Notes: generated by a model not told the origin, from the letters alone. DNA of 64,000 bases from Xanthomonas sp. CFBP 8443 (GCF_025666195.1 NZ_CP102592.1:3038001-3102000); one strand, 5' to 3'. Numbered from the stretch's first letter, positions 1 through 8,914 are shown. A program made the numbers and translations.

Positions 1-750
1 CGCGGCTTCGTGTTCGAGAACGTCGGCTTCCGCTATCCGGACGCCGAGCAGTGGGCGGTGCGACACCTGGACTTCGCCCTGCACGCCGGCGAAGTGCTGG
101 CGCTGGTCGGCGAGAACGGCGCCGGCAAGACCACCCTGGTCAAGCTGCTGGCGCGGCTGTACGACCCGGACGAGGGCCGCATCCTGCTCGATGGCCGCGA
201 CCTGCGCGACTACGACCTGGACGACCTGCGCGCCAACCTGGGGGTGATCTTCCAGGACTTCGTGCGCTACCACCTCAGCGCCGGCGAGAACATCGGCGTC
301 GGCCGGGTCGATTCGATGGCCGATACGACGCGGATCCGTGCCGCCGCGCAGCGGGCGATGGCCAGCGAACTGATCGAAGGCCTGCCGCACGGCTACGAGC
401 AGTTGATCGGACGCCGCTTCAAGACCGGCGTGGACCTGTCCGGCGGGCAGTGGCAGAAGATCGCGATTGCGCGCGCCTACATGCGCGATGCGCAGGTGAT
501 GATCCTCGACGAGCCCACCGCGGCGCTGGACGCGCGCAGCGAGTTCGAGGTGTTCCAGCGCTTCAAGGAACTGTCGGACAACCGCACCGCGGTGCTGATC
601 TCGCACCGCTTCTCCAGCGTGCGCATGGCCGACCGCATCCTGGTCCTGGCCGGCGGCCAGATCGAGGCCAGCGGCACCCACGCCGAACTGATGGCGCAGG
701 GCGGGCGCTACGCGGAGCTGTTCGAACTGCAGGCCGCTGGGTATCGTTGA
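1..750 (+). CDS. ABC transporter ATP-binding domain (5' truncated, exporter type)
   Basis: The reading frame is open from the first base, so the N-terminal part, probably the membrane domain, lies outside the window. What remains is a complete nucleotide-binding domain. It has the Walker A GENGAGKTT at about residue 37 of the visible part, the signature LSGGQ at about 146, Walker B VMILDEPT, a D-loop ALDA and the H-loop histidine in ISHR. The closely spaced motifs and the final ELFELQ segment are typical of fused exporters of the MsbA/LapB/peptidase-less type, in which the ATPase follows six membrane helices. The substrate cannot be told from this domain. The stop at 748-750 is followed after 26 bases by a small secreted protein on the same strand. 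The ATPase assignment is certain; the exporter class is inferred. Confidence 0.93.
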   Translation, partial: RGFVFENVGFRYPDAEQWAVRHLDFALHAGEVLALVGENGAGKTTLVKLLARLYDPDEGRILLDGRDLRDYDLDDLRANLGVIFQDFVRYHLSAGENIGVGRVDSMADTTRIRAAAQRAMASELIEGLPHGYEQLIGRRFKTGVDLSGGQWQKIAIARAYMRDAQVMILDEPTAALDARSEFEVFQRFKELSDNRTAVLISHRFSSVRMADRILVLAGGQIEASGTHAELMAQGGRYAELFELQAAGYR

Positions 751-776
751 GCCTCGCCTGCCCTTTCGGACCCGCC

Positions 777-1172
777 ATGCCGCGACGCCTCCTGCCCTGC
801 CTGCTCGCCGCCGCCGTAGCGTTCCCCGCTGCCGCGGCCGACCCGGTCCCCGCGCCCTCGGACTACGCCGCGGCCAAGGCGCTGGCCGACCGCGACGAGG
901 CCGCGCTGCCTAGCGCGTTGGCCGAGCGCCTGCAGGCGCTGCAACGCGCGGCGCTGGACGAGGGCGTGGCCAGTTGCGCCACGCCGCGGCCGGACACCGC
1001 GCCGTTCGCCATCGTGGTCCAGCTGCAGGCCGACGGCAGCGTCGCTGCGAGCTGGCGCAACGGCACCACGCCGCTGGCGCTGTGCCTGGAGCGTTTTCTG
1101 CGCCAGCGCCCGCTGCTGGCCCCGCCGCAGGCGCCGCTGTACCTGTCCTACGAGCTGTCGTTCACGAAGTGA
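777..1172 (+). CDS. small secreted protein of unknown function
   Basis: A 131-residue protein. It starts with two arginines, a hydrophobic core rich in Leu and Ala, and an AAA-D signal-peptidase site near residue 20, so it is probably exported to the periplasm. The mature part has two cysteines (in VASCATP and LALCLER) that could pair. Its C-terminal half alternates polar and hydrophobic residues around QADGSVAASW, faintly like a TonB-C fold, but this is not enough to name a family. It lies 26 bases downstream of the ABC ATPase on the same strand and may be co-transcribed. ATG 777 is chosen because it opens directly onto the signal peptide; the frame is open further upstream, but that part overlaps the ATPase gene. 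Function not recognised. Confidence 0.75.
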   Translation: MPRRLLPCLLAAAVAFPAAAADPVPAPSDYAAAKALADRDEAALPSALAERLQALQRAALDEGVASCATPRPDTAPFAIVVQLQADGSVAASWRNGTTPLALCLERFLRQRPLLAPPQAPLYLSYELSFTK

Positions 1173-1195
1173 CGCGCGGCGGGATGGACTGGCCC

Positions 1196-1216
1196 AAATG
1201 AGATCGCCTCTCATTT
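1196..1216. promoter_or_regulatory. perfect 8-bp inverted repeat upstream of fpr, Fur-box-like
   Basis: The sequence reads AAATGAGA, five spacer bases, then TCTCATTT, a perfect palindrome ending 53 bases before the fpr start codon. The inner TGAGA/TCTCA arms keep the spacing of the 7-1-7 form of Fur boxes. A regulatory role is inferred from symmetry and position. The TAGAAT at about 1230 could be a -10 element just downstream. Confidence 0.45.
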
Positions 1217-1269
1217 GAGTCGACATGGGGTAGAATGGCCGCAGCTCCTTCCCCATAACGATCAACGGC

Positions 1270-2049
1270 ATGTCCTCTGCTTTTGGCCCCGAAACGGTGC
1301 TCGAAGTCCGTCACTGGACGGACGACTACTTCAGCTTCACCACCACCCGCAACGAAGGTTTCCGCTTCGACAACGGCCAGTTCGTGATGATCGGCCTGGA
1401 GACGGAGACGCGGCCGCTGCTGCGCGCCTACTCCATCGCCAGCGCCAACTGGGAAGAGCGGCTGGAGTTCTTCAGCATCAAGGTGCCGGACGGCCCGCTG
1501 ACCTCGCGCCTGCAGCACATCAAGCCGGGCGACTCGGTGCTGGTCGGCAAGAAGCCCACCGGCACACTGCTGATCAGCGACCTGCACCCGGGCCGGCACC
1601 TGTACCTGCTCGGCACCGGCACCGGCCTGGCGCCGTGGCTGTCGGTGATCAAGGACCCGGAGACCTACGAGCGTTTCGACAAGGTGATCCTGACCCACGG
1701 CGTGCGCTTCGAAAAAGACCTGGCCTACCGCGACTACTTCGAGAACGAGTTGCCACAGCACGAGTTCCTCGGCGACACGATCCGCGAGAAGCTGCTGTAC
1801 TACCCGGCGGTGACCCGCGAGGACTTCCGCAACCGCGGCCGCCTCACCGAGCTGATCGAGAACGGGCAGATGCAGCAGACCCTGGGCCTGCCGCCGCTGG
1901 ATCCGGAACACGACCGGGCGATGATCTGCGGCAGCCCGCAGATGCTGGCCGACCTGCGCCAGACCCTGGACGCGCGCGGCTTCGTCGCCTCCTCGCGGAT
2001 CGGCACGCCGGGCCATTACGTGTTCGAACGGGCGTTCGTCGAGAAGTAA
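1270..2049 (+). CDS. fpr: ferredoxin--NADP(+) reductase
   Basis: A 259-residue cytoplasmic flavoprotein that moves electrons between NADPH and ferredoxin or flavodoxin, supplying iron-sulfur and oxidative-stress enzymes. The FAD-binding motif RAYSIAS lies near residue 57 and the NADP-binding GTGTGLAPW near 117. The second half carries the CGSP motif (MICGSPQML) that contacts NADP. The C-terminus FVEK matches the subclass-I bacterial Fpr family (about 255-260 residues), in which the terminal residue stacks on the flavin. It stands alone between the small secreted protein and a palindromic repeat that may end its transcript. A Fur-like palindrome lies upstream. Length and motifs are complete. 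Confidence 0.96.
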   Translation: MSSAFGPETVLEVRHWTDDYFSFTTTRNEGFRFDNGQFVMIGLETETRPLLRAYSIASANWEERLEFFSIKVPDGPLTSRLQHIKPGDSVLVGKKPTGTLLISDLHPGRHLYLLGTGTGLAPWLSVIKDPETYERFDKVILTHGVRFEKDLAYRDYFENELPQHEFLGDTIREKLLYYPAVTREDFRNRGRLTELIENGQMQQTLGLPPLDPEHDRAMICGSPQMLADLRQTLDARGFVASSRIGTPGHYVFERAFVEK

Positions 2050-2092
2050 CCGGCGACCGCGATACCTGCGCCGGCCAACCGCGGCGCGCTTT

Positions 2093-2160
2093 TGTAGGAG
2101 CGGCTTCAGCCGCGACAGTTGCTCTCCGTAGAGCCTGTCGCGGCTGAAGTCGCTCCTACA
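2093..2160. repeat. palindromic GTAGGAGCGGCTTCAGCC element (BIME-like pair)
   Basis: Two inverted copies of the TGTAGGAGCGGCTTCAGCCGCGACAG-type element flank a short spacer. The right arm differs by one base (GAAGTCGCTCC against GAAGCCGCTCC). The element sits between convergent fpr and gpx, where it can fold into a long hairpin and may act as a bidirectional terminator or mRNA stabiliser. The same family recurs at 26342-27160 and 50622-50691. Confidence 0.9.
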
Positions 2161-2192
2161 GAAAAGCCCCTCACATCGCGCACCGCTTGCAC

Positions 2193-2684
2193 TCAGCCCA
2201 GCGCGCGCTCGATGTCCGCGGCCAGCGCTTCGGGCTTGTCGGTCGGCGCATAGCGTGCCAGCACCTGGCCGTCGCGGCCGACCAGGAACTTGCTGAAGTT
2301 CCACTTGATCGCGGCGATGCCGAGCAGCCCCGATTTCTGCTGCTTGAGCCATTGCCACAGCGGATGCGCCGCGTCGCCGTTGACCTGCACCTTGGCGAAC
2401 ATCGGGAAGTCGACCTCGTAGGTCAGCGCGCAGAACCGCTTGATCTCCTCGGCGTCGCCGGGTTCCTGGTGGCCGAACTGGTCGCACGGGAAGCCGAGCA
2501 CCACCAGCCCGCGTTCGCGGTACTGCCGCCACAGCGCTTCCAGCCCGGCGTACTGCGGGGTGAAGCCGCACTTGGAGGCGACGTTGACGATCAGCAGCAC
2601 TTTGCCCGCGTAATCGGCCAAGGGTTGCGGGCGGCCGTCGATGTCGGTGGCGGTGAAGGCGAAAGCGGTGGTCGGCGTGTCCAT
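2193..2684 (-). CDS. glutathione peroxidase (cysteine type)
   Basis: A 163-residue thiol peroxidase that reduces hydrogen and lipid hydroperoxides, using glutathione or more likely thioredoxin. The peroxidatic cysteine is in ASKCGFTPQY near residue 39. The family signature FPCDQFGHQEPG follows at about 67-78 and supplies the catalytic Gln and a possible resolving cysteine. The Trp/Asn pair is in IKWNFSKFLV near 127-136. There is no signal peptide, so it acts in the cytoplasm. Its ATG directly abuts the TGA of the upstream amidohydrolase on the same strand, so the two are probably translated from one mRNA by coupling. Confidence 0.95.
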   Translation of the reverse strand: MDTPTTAFAFTATDIDGRPQPLADYAGKVLLIVNVASKCGFTPQYAGLEALWRQYRERGLVVLGFPCDQFGHQEPGDAEEIKRFCALTYEVDFPMFAKVQVNGDAAHPLWQWLKQQKSGLLGIAAIKWNFSKFLVGRDGQVLARYAPTDKPEALAADIERALG

Positions 2685-4727
2685 TCAATCCTCGACGGTG
2701 GCGATGCGCGCGGGCGCGGCGAACGGTTCGATGCCCAGCGCGGCATGCACTTCGCTGGGGTAGTAGGCGGTGCCCTGCTTGACCACCAGCGCGACCTTGC
2801 GCAGGTCGGCGATGTCGCGGGTCGGGTCGCCGTCGACCAGGATCAGGTCGGCGCGCTTGCCCGGGGTGATCGAGCCGCGGCTGTCCAGGGTGCGCGAGTA
2901 CTTGGCGCCGTTCCAGGTCGCCACCTGCAGCGCCTGCGCCGGAGTCAGCCCGGCCTGCACGTACAGTTCGATCTCGCGCTGCAGGGTGAATCCGGGCGTG
3001 GCGTCGGTGCCGGCCACCAGCGGCACGCCGGCCCGGTACAGGCGCCCGACGAAGCCCACCATCTTGTCGTAGGACCGGGTGTACAGCGCCGCGGTGGCGT
3101 CGTCGGGAATGTCGAACTCGGCGCTGCGCAGCCCGCGCTGCACGTCCGGCGGCAGGTGCTCGGCGACCGCGGCGTAGGCCTGCGACAGTTCCCCCGGGCG
3201 CTGGCGGATGAAGTCGAAGGTGGCCACGGTCGCATCGATCACGGTCTGCCGCTTGGCCAGCTCCTGCACGAAGGCCTGCACCGGCGCAGAGTCGAAATCC
3301 AGGTCGGCGGTGCGCTTGGCCGGCAGGTAGAAGCGCTCCAGCGTGCGCGTATCGGTGTCGTGGGTGGCGTAGAAGTTCAGCAGCACCTGGTTGATGTGCT
3401 GGATCTCGTCGTAGCCCTGCTCCACCGCCTCGTGCGCGAGCATGTGCACGGGGATGTGCCCGCTGACGCGCAGGCCCTTGGCGTGCGCGTAGGCCGCGGT
3501 GTCGCGCACCAGCGCCTGCGGGAACGAGTTGTAGATCTTGATGCCGACGTAGCCGTGCGTCGCATACCAGTCGACGGCCTCGTTGGCCTGCGCCTGGGTA
3601 CTGATCACGAAGCCGTTGCGCGCCGACATCGGGCTCTCGCCCTCCAGGAACCCGCAGGCGACCAGGCTCGGCATCAGCAGCTGGCCGGCGCGTTCTTCCT
3701 GCATCACCTGCTGCAGCGTGGCGTTGTCGTTGCCCATGTCGCGCACCGTGGTGACGCCGGCAGCCAGGTGCAGGCCGCCGTCCCAGCGGCCGACATGCCC
3801 GTGCATGTCGAACAGGCCGGGCAGCAGCACCCGCCCCTGCGCGTCGATCACCTGCTGCGCCTTCGCCGGCGCGGCGCCGGTGGCTGCCACCGAGACGATC
3901 TTGCCGTCGCGCAGCAGCACGTCGGAGGCGGCGCCGAGCGTGGCGTGCTCGCTGTCGAACACGCGCGCGTTGCGGATCAACGTGGTGCCGGGCAAGGGAT
4001 GCGCCAGGCGCTGCTGCAGGTCGACCAGGGCGGTGGCCTCGGCCTGCTTCTGCGCCGCTTCCAGCGCGTCGGCGTCCTTCTCGTAGCCGGCCTCGATCAG
4101 TTGCATCCAGCCCGGCGCGATGAACGCGAACAGGCGCGGCGCGGCGCCAGTGGTGAGCCAGGCGAAGGTGGGCGTGAAGCCGACCCCGGTCAGCGCCACC
4201 AGTTGCACCTCACGCGCGCTGTTGCCGCGGCCGACCTGCGCCTGCACCAGCTTGCGCAGGGTCAGGGTGCCGCTGGGGATCAGCGGCAGCTTACCGTCGC
4301 TGCGGCGGACCAGCGCACTCACCGCCACCGAGGTCGCCGCCGGCGTGCCGCCGAGCGGCCAGTACTGGGCGCTGCCGGCCACGCGCCGCTCGCCCTGGTC
4401 GGACGCGGTCTTCCAGTGCACGCGCTCGCCGTCGCGGCTGAAGCGCTCGTCCACCGGCGCGCCGAAGGTCGAGGTGCCCTGCACCTGGTAGGTCTTGAAG
4501 GTGCCGTCGGCCGCCAGCGTGTACTGCTCCTTCAGTTCCGGGCCGCGGCCGTTGTCCTTGAACACGAAGTCCACGCGGGTGACGCCGTCGTCGCCGACCT
4601 CGACGGTCTGCTGCCCGGCCTGCGTGCCGCCGTCCACCAGCGCCACGTAGCGCAACGTCTGCGCCGACCACGCCGGCGCCGCCCATGCCGCGCACGCGGC
4701 CACGCACAAGCCGAACATCGCTTTCAT
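2685..4727 (-). CDS. secreted amidohydrolase-family metal-dependent hydrolase
   Basis: A 680-residue protein with an N-terminal signal peptide (MKAMFGLCV...AWSA). An extension of roughly 270 residues of no clear family precedes a complete amidohydrolase domain. Metal ligands are visible in DMHGHVG (HxH), the lysine region GIKIYNSF, the histidines in SGHIPVH and EIQHINQ, and the aspartate in AGTDATPGF. The C-terminal GKRADLILVDGDP returns to the beta-sandwich subdomain. Such enzymes act as imidazolonepropionase- or prolidase-like hydrolases; the substrate is unknown. ATG 4727 is preferred over longer in-frame starts because GGGGAGA precedes it at the correct distance and it opens on the signal peptide. 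Its TGA touches the glutathione peroxidase ATG. Confidence 0.9.
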   Translation of the reverse strand: MKAMFGLCVAACAAWAAPAWSAQTLRYVALVDGGTQAGQQTVEVGDDGVTRVDFVFKDNGRGPELKEQYTLAADGTFKTYQVQGTSTFGAPVDERFSRDGERVHWKTASDQGERRVAGSAQYWPLGGTPAATSVAVSALVRRSDGKLPLIPSGTLTLRKLVQAQVGRGNSAREVQLVALTGVGFTPTFAWLTTGAAPRLFAFIAPGWMQLIEAGYEKDADALEAAQKQAEATALVDLQQRLAHPLPGTTLIRNARVFDSEHATLGAASDVLLRDGKIVSVAATGAAPAKAQQVIDAQGRVLLPGLFDMHGHVGRWDGGLHLAAGVTTVRDMGNDNATLQQVMQEERAGQLLMPSLVACGFLEGESPMSARNGFVISTQAQANEAVDWYATHGYVGIKIYNSFPQALVRDTAAYAHAKGLRVSGHIPVHMLAHEAVEQGYDEIQHINQVLLNFYATHDTDTRTLERFYLPAKRTADLDFDSAPVQAFVQELAKRQTVIDATVATFDFIRQRPGELSQAYAAVAEHLPPDVQRGLRSAEFDIPDDATAALYTRSYDKMVGFVGRLYRAGVPLVAGTDATPGFTLQREIELYVQAGLTPAQALQVATWNGAKYSRTLDSRGSITPGKRADLILVDGDPTRDIADLRKVALVVKQGTAYYPSEVHAALGIEPFAAPARIATVED

Positions 4728-4935
4728 CGGTTCTCCCCGCGGCCTTGGGCCGTCTTCACGCAATGGCAGTGGTCTGCATCGGTCTGGCGCTATATGACGC
4801 CGCCGCCGCGGCGAAGGCAAGCGCAGCCGCAGCATGCGCCGGGCCTGGCGCCTGGCACCCATGGCTTTAGTCACAGGCCACATGCGCCATGCTGGGGTAG
4901 CCTGCATGGTCCGCCTTATCGCTGGATGCCGCTTG

Positions 4936-7137
4936 ATGACCACCCGCCTCGCCCTCGCGCTCGCCGCCACGCTCGGACTCGCCATGCCTGCCTACGCCAA
5001 CGCCGCCACGCCCGCCGCTTCGCAGGCGGCCACCCAGGGCAACCCGTTCTTCGCCGAAAGCCCGTTGCCGCTGCACTACCCGCAGTTCGACCGGATCAAG
5101 GACAGCGACTTCGCCCCGGCCTTCGATTCCGGCATGGCGCAGCAGCTGAAGGAAGTGGAGGCGATCGCCAACCAGAAGGCCAAGCCGACCTTCGACAACA
5201 CCATCGTGGCGATGGAGAAGAGCGGCCAGGTGCTGGACCGCGCCACCACCGTGTTCTTCAACCTGGTCGGCGCCGACACCAACGACGCGCGCAAGCAGCT
5301 GCAGGCCGATTATTCGGGCAAGTTCGCCGCGCACCGCGACACCATCTCGCTCAATCCCAAGCTGTTCGCGCGCATCCAGGCGCTGTACGACACCCGCGAC
5401 CAGCTCAGCCTGGACGCGCAGGGCGTGCGCCTGGTCGAGAAGTACTACAGCGATTTCGTGCGCGACGGCGCCAAGCTCGGCGATGCCGACAAGACCAAGC
5501 TCAAGGCGATGAACGCCGAGCTGGCCAAGCTCGGCACCCAGTTCAGCCAGAACGTGCTGGCCGAAGTGAACGCCGCCGCCGTGGTGGTGGACGACGTCAA
5601 GCAGCTCGACGGCCTGTCCGACGAACAGATCGCCGCGGCGGCCGAAGCGGCCAAGGCGCGCAAGCTCGACGGCAAGTACGTGATCGCGCTGCTCAACACC
5701 ACCGGCCAGCCGCCGCTGACCCAGCTCAAGGACCGCGCGCTGCGGCAGAAGATCTACGAAGCCTCGGTGTCGCGCGGCAGCCACGGCGGCCAGTACGACA
5801 ACACCGCCCTGGTGTCGCGGATCATGAGCCTGCGCGCCGACCGCGCCAAGCTGCTGGGCTATCCGAACCACGCCACCTATTCGCTGGAAGACCAGACCGC
5901 CAAGACGCCCGAGGCGGTCAACGCAATGCTCGGCAAGCTGGCCCCGGCCGCGGTGGCCAACGCCAAGCGCGAGGCCGCCGACCTGCAGGCGATGATCGAC
6001 AAGGAACAAAAAGCCGCCGGCAAGCCGAGCTTCAAGCTCGCCGCCTGGGACTGGGCCTACTACACCGAGAAGGTGCGCCAGGCCAAGTACGATTTCGACG
6101 AGAGCCAGCTCAAGCCGTACTTCGAACTGAAGAACGTGCTGGAGAACGGCGTGTTCTACGCCGCCAACCAGGAGTACGGGCTGACCTTCAAGCAGCGCAC
6201 CGACCTGCCGACCTACCGCGACGACCTGCTGGTCTACGACGTGTTCGACGCCGACGGCGCCCAGTTGGCGATCTTCATCGCCGACATGTACGCGCGCGAA
6301 TCCAAGCGTGGCGGCGCGTGGATGAACTCCTACGTGTCGCAGTCGGCGCTGACCGGCTACAAGCCGGTGGTCGCCAACCACCTCAACATCCCCAAGCCGC
6401 CGGCCGGGCAACCGACCCTGCTGACCTGGGACGAGGTCACCACCGCGTTCCACGAGTTCGGCCACGCACTGCACGGCATGTTCTCCAACGTGAAGTACCC
6501 GTACTTCTCCGGCACCAGCGTGCCGCGCGACTTCGTCGAGTTCCCGTCGCAGGTCAACGAGATGTGGGCCGACGACCCGGCCATCCTCAAGCACTACGCC
6601 AAGCACTACCAGACCGGCGCGGCAATGCCGCAGGCCTTGCTGGACAAGGTGGTGGCCGCGGCCAAGTTCAACCAGGGCTTCGCCACCACCGAGTACCTGG
6701 GCGCGGCGATGCTGGACCAGCGCTGGCACCAGCTCGGCGCCGGCCAGGTGCCGCCGGCATCGGGGGTGATGGACTTCGAGGCCAAGGCCCTGGCCGCCGA
6801 CGGCATCGCCTACGCGCCGGTGCCGCCGCGCTACCGCACGCCCTATTTCAGCCACATCATGGGCGGCTACGCGGCCGGCTATTACGCCTACATCTGGTCC
6901 GAAGTGCTCGACGCCAACACCCAGCAGTGGTTCAAGCAGCACGGCGGGCTCAGCCGCGCCAACGGCGACCGCTTCCGCCAGACCCTGCTCTCGCGCGGCG
7001 GCAGCGTCGATGCGATGCAGCTGTTCCAGGACTTCGCCGGGCACGCGCCGAAGATCGAGCCGTTGCTGGAAAAGCGCGGCCTGACCCCGGGCGGCGGCGA
7101 CGGCGCCCTGCCGCAGACGCCGGCCGGCAAGGACTGA
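4936..7137 (+). CDS. dcp: M3-family zinc metallopeptidase (peptidyl-dipeptidase Dcp type)
   Basis: A 733-residue enzyme that removes dipeptides from the C-terminus of peptides. The thermolysin-like HEFGH motif lies at residues 506-510 (FHEFGHALHGMF), with the third zinc ligand Glu near 535 in DFVEFPSQ. The C-terminal GGYAAGYYAYIW is the conserved M3 substrate-binding loop. ATG 4936 opens on a signal peptide (MTTRLALALAATLGLAMPAYA), so this copy is likely periplasmic; the frame also has upstream starts that would bury the signal. It is divergent from the amidohydrolase, with about 200 bases between start codons. A hairpin with a T-rich tail follows the stop. Peptide scavenging fits the nearby peptide transporter and M14 peptidase genes. 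Confidence 0.94.
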   Translation: MTTRLALALAATLGLAMPAYANAATPAASQAATQGNPFFAESPLPLHYPQFDRIKDSDFAPAFDSGMAQQLKEVEAIANQKAKPTFDNTIVAMEKSGQVLDRATTVFFNLVGADTNDARKQLQADYSGKFAAHRDTISLNPKLFARIQALYDTRDQLSLDAQGVRLVEKYYSDFVRDGAKLGDADKTKLKAMNAELAKLGTQFSQNVLAEVNAAAVVVDDVKQLDGLSDEQIAAAAEAAKARKLDGKYVIALLNTTGQPPLTQLKDRALRQKIYEASVSRGSHGGQYDNTALVSRIMSLRADRAKLLGYPNHATYSLEDQTAKTPEAVNAMLGKLAPAAVANAKREAADLQAMIDKEQKAAGKPSFKLAAWDWAYYTEKVRQAKYDFDESQLKPYFELKNVLENGVFYAANQEYGLTFKQRTDLPTYRDDLLVYDVFDADGAQLAIFIADMYARESKRGGAWMNSYVSQSALTGYKPVVANHLNIPKPPAGQPTLLTWDEVTTAFHEFGHALHGMFSNVKYPYFSGTSVPRDFVEFPSQVNEMWADDPAILKHYAKHYQTGAAMPQALLDKVVAAAKFNQGFATTEYLGAAMLDQRWHQLGAGQVPPASGVMDFEAKALAADGIAYAPVPPRYRTPYFSHIMGGYAAGYYAYIWSEVLDANTQQWFKQHGGLSRANGDRFRQTLLSRGGSVDAMQLFQDFAGHAPKIEPLLEKRGLTPGGGDGALPQTPAGKD

Positions 7138-7159
7138 GCCAGCGCGAAATGCGTCCGAC

Positions 7160-7189
7160 GCCGTCCGCTCGCGGGCGGCGTTTTCGTTT
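7160..7189 (+). terminator. Rho-independent terminator after dcp
   Basis: GCCGTCCG, a 4-base loop and CGGGCGGC (8-bp stem with one G-U pair) are followed by GTTTTCGTTT. It lies 22 bases past the dcp stop and in front of the convergent MarR gene. Confidence 0.75.
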
Positions 7190-7221
7190 ACGGCGCCGCC
7201 GCGGCAGGCGGACGCCGTGGG

Positions 7222-7719
7222 TCAGCCGGCGTCGTCGATGCCGGCGAGCATCTTCTTGAGCAGCGTCTCCAGTTGCACCTGCTCGGCCTCGTCGAGGCCG
7301 GCGGTCTCCTCTTCCAGGAAGCCGCACACACTCGGCAGCATGCCTTCGATTAGCGCGATCCCGGCCGGCTGCAGGGTCAGGGTGATCTTGCGCCGGTCCT
7401 CGGGGCTGGCCGAGCGCAGCAGCAGGTCCTTGGCGCACAGGCTGTCGGTGAGGCGGGTGATGTTGGCCGGCTTCTCGCTCGCCGCCTCGGCCATCTCGGT
7501 GGGGGTGATGCTCTGCCCCGGCGTGCCGTACAGCATCATCAGGATCTCGTACTCCGGCGGGCTGATGCCGTGCGCCTTGAGCAGCACGCAGGCATTGGCA
7601 TGGACGCGCTTGTACAGGTGCTTGACCAGCCTGACCAGGATGGCCGGTTCGCGGGGAAACGCGGGGTAGCGCTCGCAGGTATGTGCAACGCGGCGCTCGG
7701 TCTGATCGAAACTTCCCAT
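7222..7719 (-). CDS. MarR-family transcriptional regulator (MprA/EmrR-like)
   Basis: A 165-residue winged-helix dimer repressor. The DNA-recognition part runs from PPEYEILMMLYG (helix 2) through TPTEMAEAASEKPANITRLTDSL to SPEDRRKITLTLQPAG, which is the wing with the conserved DRR. The C-terminal helix DEAEQVQLETLLKKML forms the dimer interface. Regulators of this length often respond to phenolic ligands and control efflux or resistance genes; the ligand here is unknown. ATG 7719 is chosen; an in-frame ATG six codons upstream is possible. It lies 76 bases downstream of cfa on the same strand and could be the last gene of the lipoprotein-cfa unit. Confidence 0.92.
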   Translation of the reverse strand: MGSFDQTERRVAHTCERYPAFPREPAILVRLVKHLYKRVHANACVLLKAHGISPPEYEILMMLYGTPGQSITPTEMAEAASEKPANITRLTDSLCAKDLLLRSASPEDRRKITLTLQPAGIALIEGMLPSVCGFLEEETAGLDEAEQVQLETLLKKMLAGIDDAG

Positions 7720-7795
7720 GGGGGATCGGGATCGCATGTGGGTCGAAGCCGCCCATGCTACCCAGTGTCGCGCCGCAACGGCGGCCGCACGCCGC

Positions 7796-8914
7796 TCAAC
7801 GCGGTGCGCGATACCCTCCGCGTACACCTTCCGGCGACAGCAGCAACTGCCACAGCTGCGCGCGGCGGCAGCGGAAGGTCGCCATCGACCCGGCCAGATA
7901 GAAGCGCCACATGCGCTGGAAGCGCGCGTCGTAGCGCTGCGCGTCCAGCCGCGGCCAGGCCGCCTCGACGTTGTCGCGCCAGGCCTGCAAGGTGCGGTCG
8001 TAGTCGGCGCCGAAGTTGTGCCAGTCCTCGCATACGAAGCGGCCTTCCAGCGCCACCGCGATCTGCGCGGCCGAGGGCAGCATCGAATTGGGAAAGATGT
8101 AGCGCGCGATCCACGGATCGGTACGGTGCCGCGATAGGTTGCTGCCGATGGTATGCAGCAGGAACAGCCCGTCCGGATGCAGGCAGCGCCGCGCCTGGGC
8201 GAGATAGGTGCGATAGTTCTTGTCGCCGACATGCTCGAACATGCCGATCGAGAAGATCGCATCGAAACGTTCGTCCACCGCGCGGTAGTCCTGCAGGCGG
8301 ATCTCGACCGGCAGGCCGCGGCACAGCTGCCGCGCGTACTCTGCCTGGACCTGCGACACGGTGACGCCGACGCCGGCCACGCCATAGCGCTCGGCGGCGA
8401 ACTTCAGCGCCTCGCCCCAGCCGCAGCCGATGTCCAGCACGCGCATGCCCCGTCGCAACCGCAGCTTGCGGCAGACCAGATCCAGCTTGGCCTCCTGCGC
8501 CGCATCCAGGTCGTCGGCCGCGGCCCAGTAGCCGCAGCTGTAGACCAGGCGGCGACCGAGCATCGCCTGGTACAGGTCGTTGCCCAGATCGTAGTGGCGG
8601 CGTCCGACCTCGTAGCTGCGGCGCCCGCGCTGCAGGTTGAACATGCGTGCGCGCAGCGCATAGGCCAGGTCGGCGATGCCGTGCACGCGCTGGTCCAGGC
8701 GGGCACCGATCAGCCGCGCCAGCGTCTCGTCCAGCGCCGGCGCATCCCACCATCCGTCCATGTAGCTTTCGCCCAGGCCCAGCGACCCCTGCGCCAGCAC
8801 CCGCGCGTAGAAGCGCGGATCGTGCACTTGGAGGTCGTGCGGTCGCTGGCCGTCGATCCGCACGTCGGCACCGGCGAGCAGATCGACGACACGACGCTGC
8901 AGCGGCCCGGCCAT
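7796..8914 (-). CDS. cfa: cyclopropane-fatty-acyl-phospholipid synthase
   Basis: A 372-residue SAM-dependent methyltransferase that converts unsaturated acyl chains of membrane phospholipids to cyclopropane rings, usually in stationary phase or under acid stress. The N-terminal domain contains GLGESYMDGWWD and the strongly conserved YDLGNDLYQAML. The SAM-binding motif VLDIGCGWGEAL lies near residue 165. IGMFEHVGDKNY carries the catalytic Glu/His of the family, followed by FPNSMLPS. It starts 15 bases after the end of the DUF3298 lipoprotein gene, so the two likely share a transcript. Complete and typical in length for the shorter proteobacterial Cfa enzymes. Confidence 0.95.
   Translation of the reverse strand: MAGPLQRRVVDLLAGADVRIDGQRPHDLQVHDPRFYARVLAQGSLGLGESYMDGWWDAPALDETLARLIGARLDQRVHGIADLAYALRARMFNLQRGRRSYEVGRRHYDLGNDLYQAMLGRRLVYSCGYWAAADDLDAAQEAKLDLVCRKLRLRRGMRVLDIGCGWGEALKFAAERYGVAGVGVTVSQVQAEYARQLCRGLPVEIRLQDYRAVDERFDAIFSIGMFEHVGDKNYRTYLAQARRCLHPDGLFLLHTIGSNLSRHRTDPWIARYIFPNSMLPSAAQIAVALEGRFVCEDWHNFGADYDRTLQAWRDNVEAAWPRLDAQRYDARFQRMWRFYLAGSMATFRCRRAQLWQLLLSPEGVRGGYRAPR

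Noticed and set aside
2187..7259. A plus-strand open frame of 1690 codons crossing gpx, the amidohydrolase and dcp
   Set aside because: It is antisense or out of frame to three well-supported genes, is rich in Arg/Gln/Val/His, and has no domain. Long false frames are expected at this GC content.
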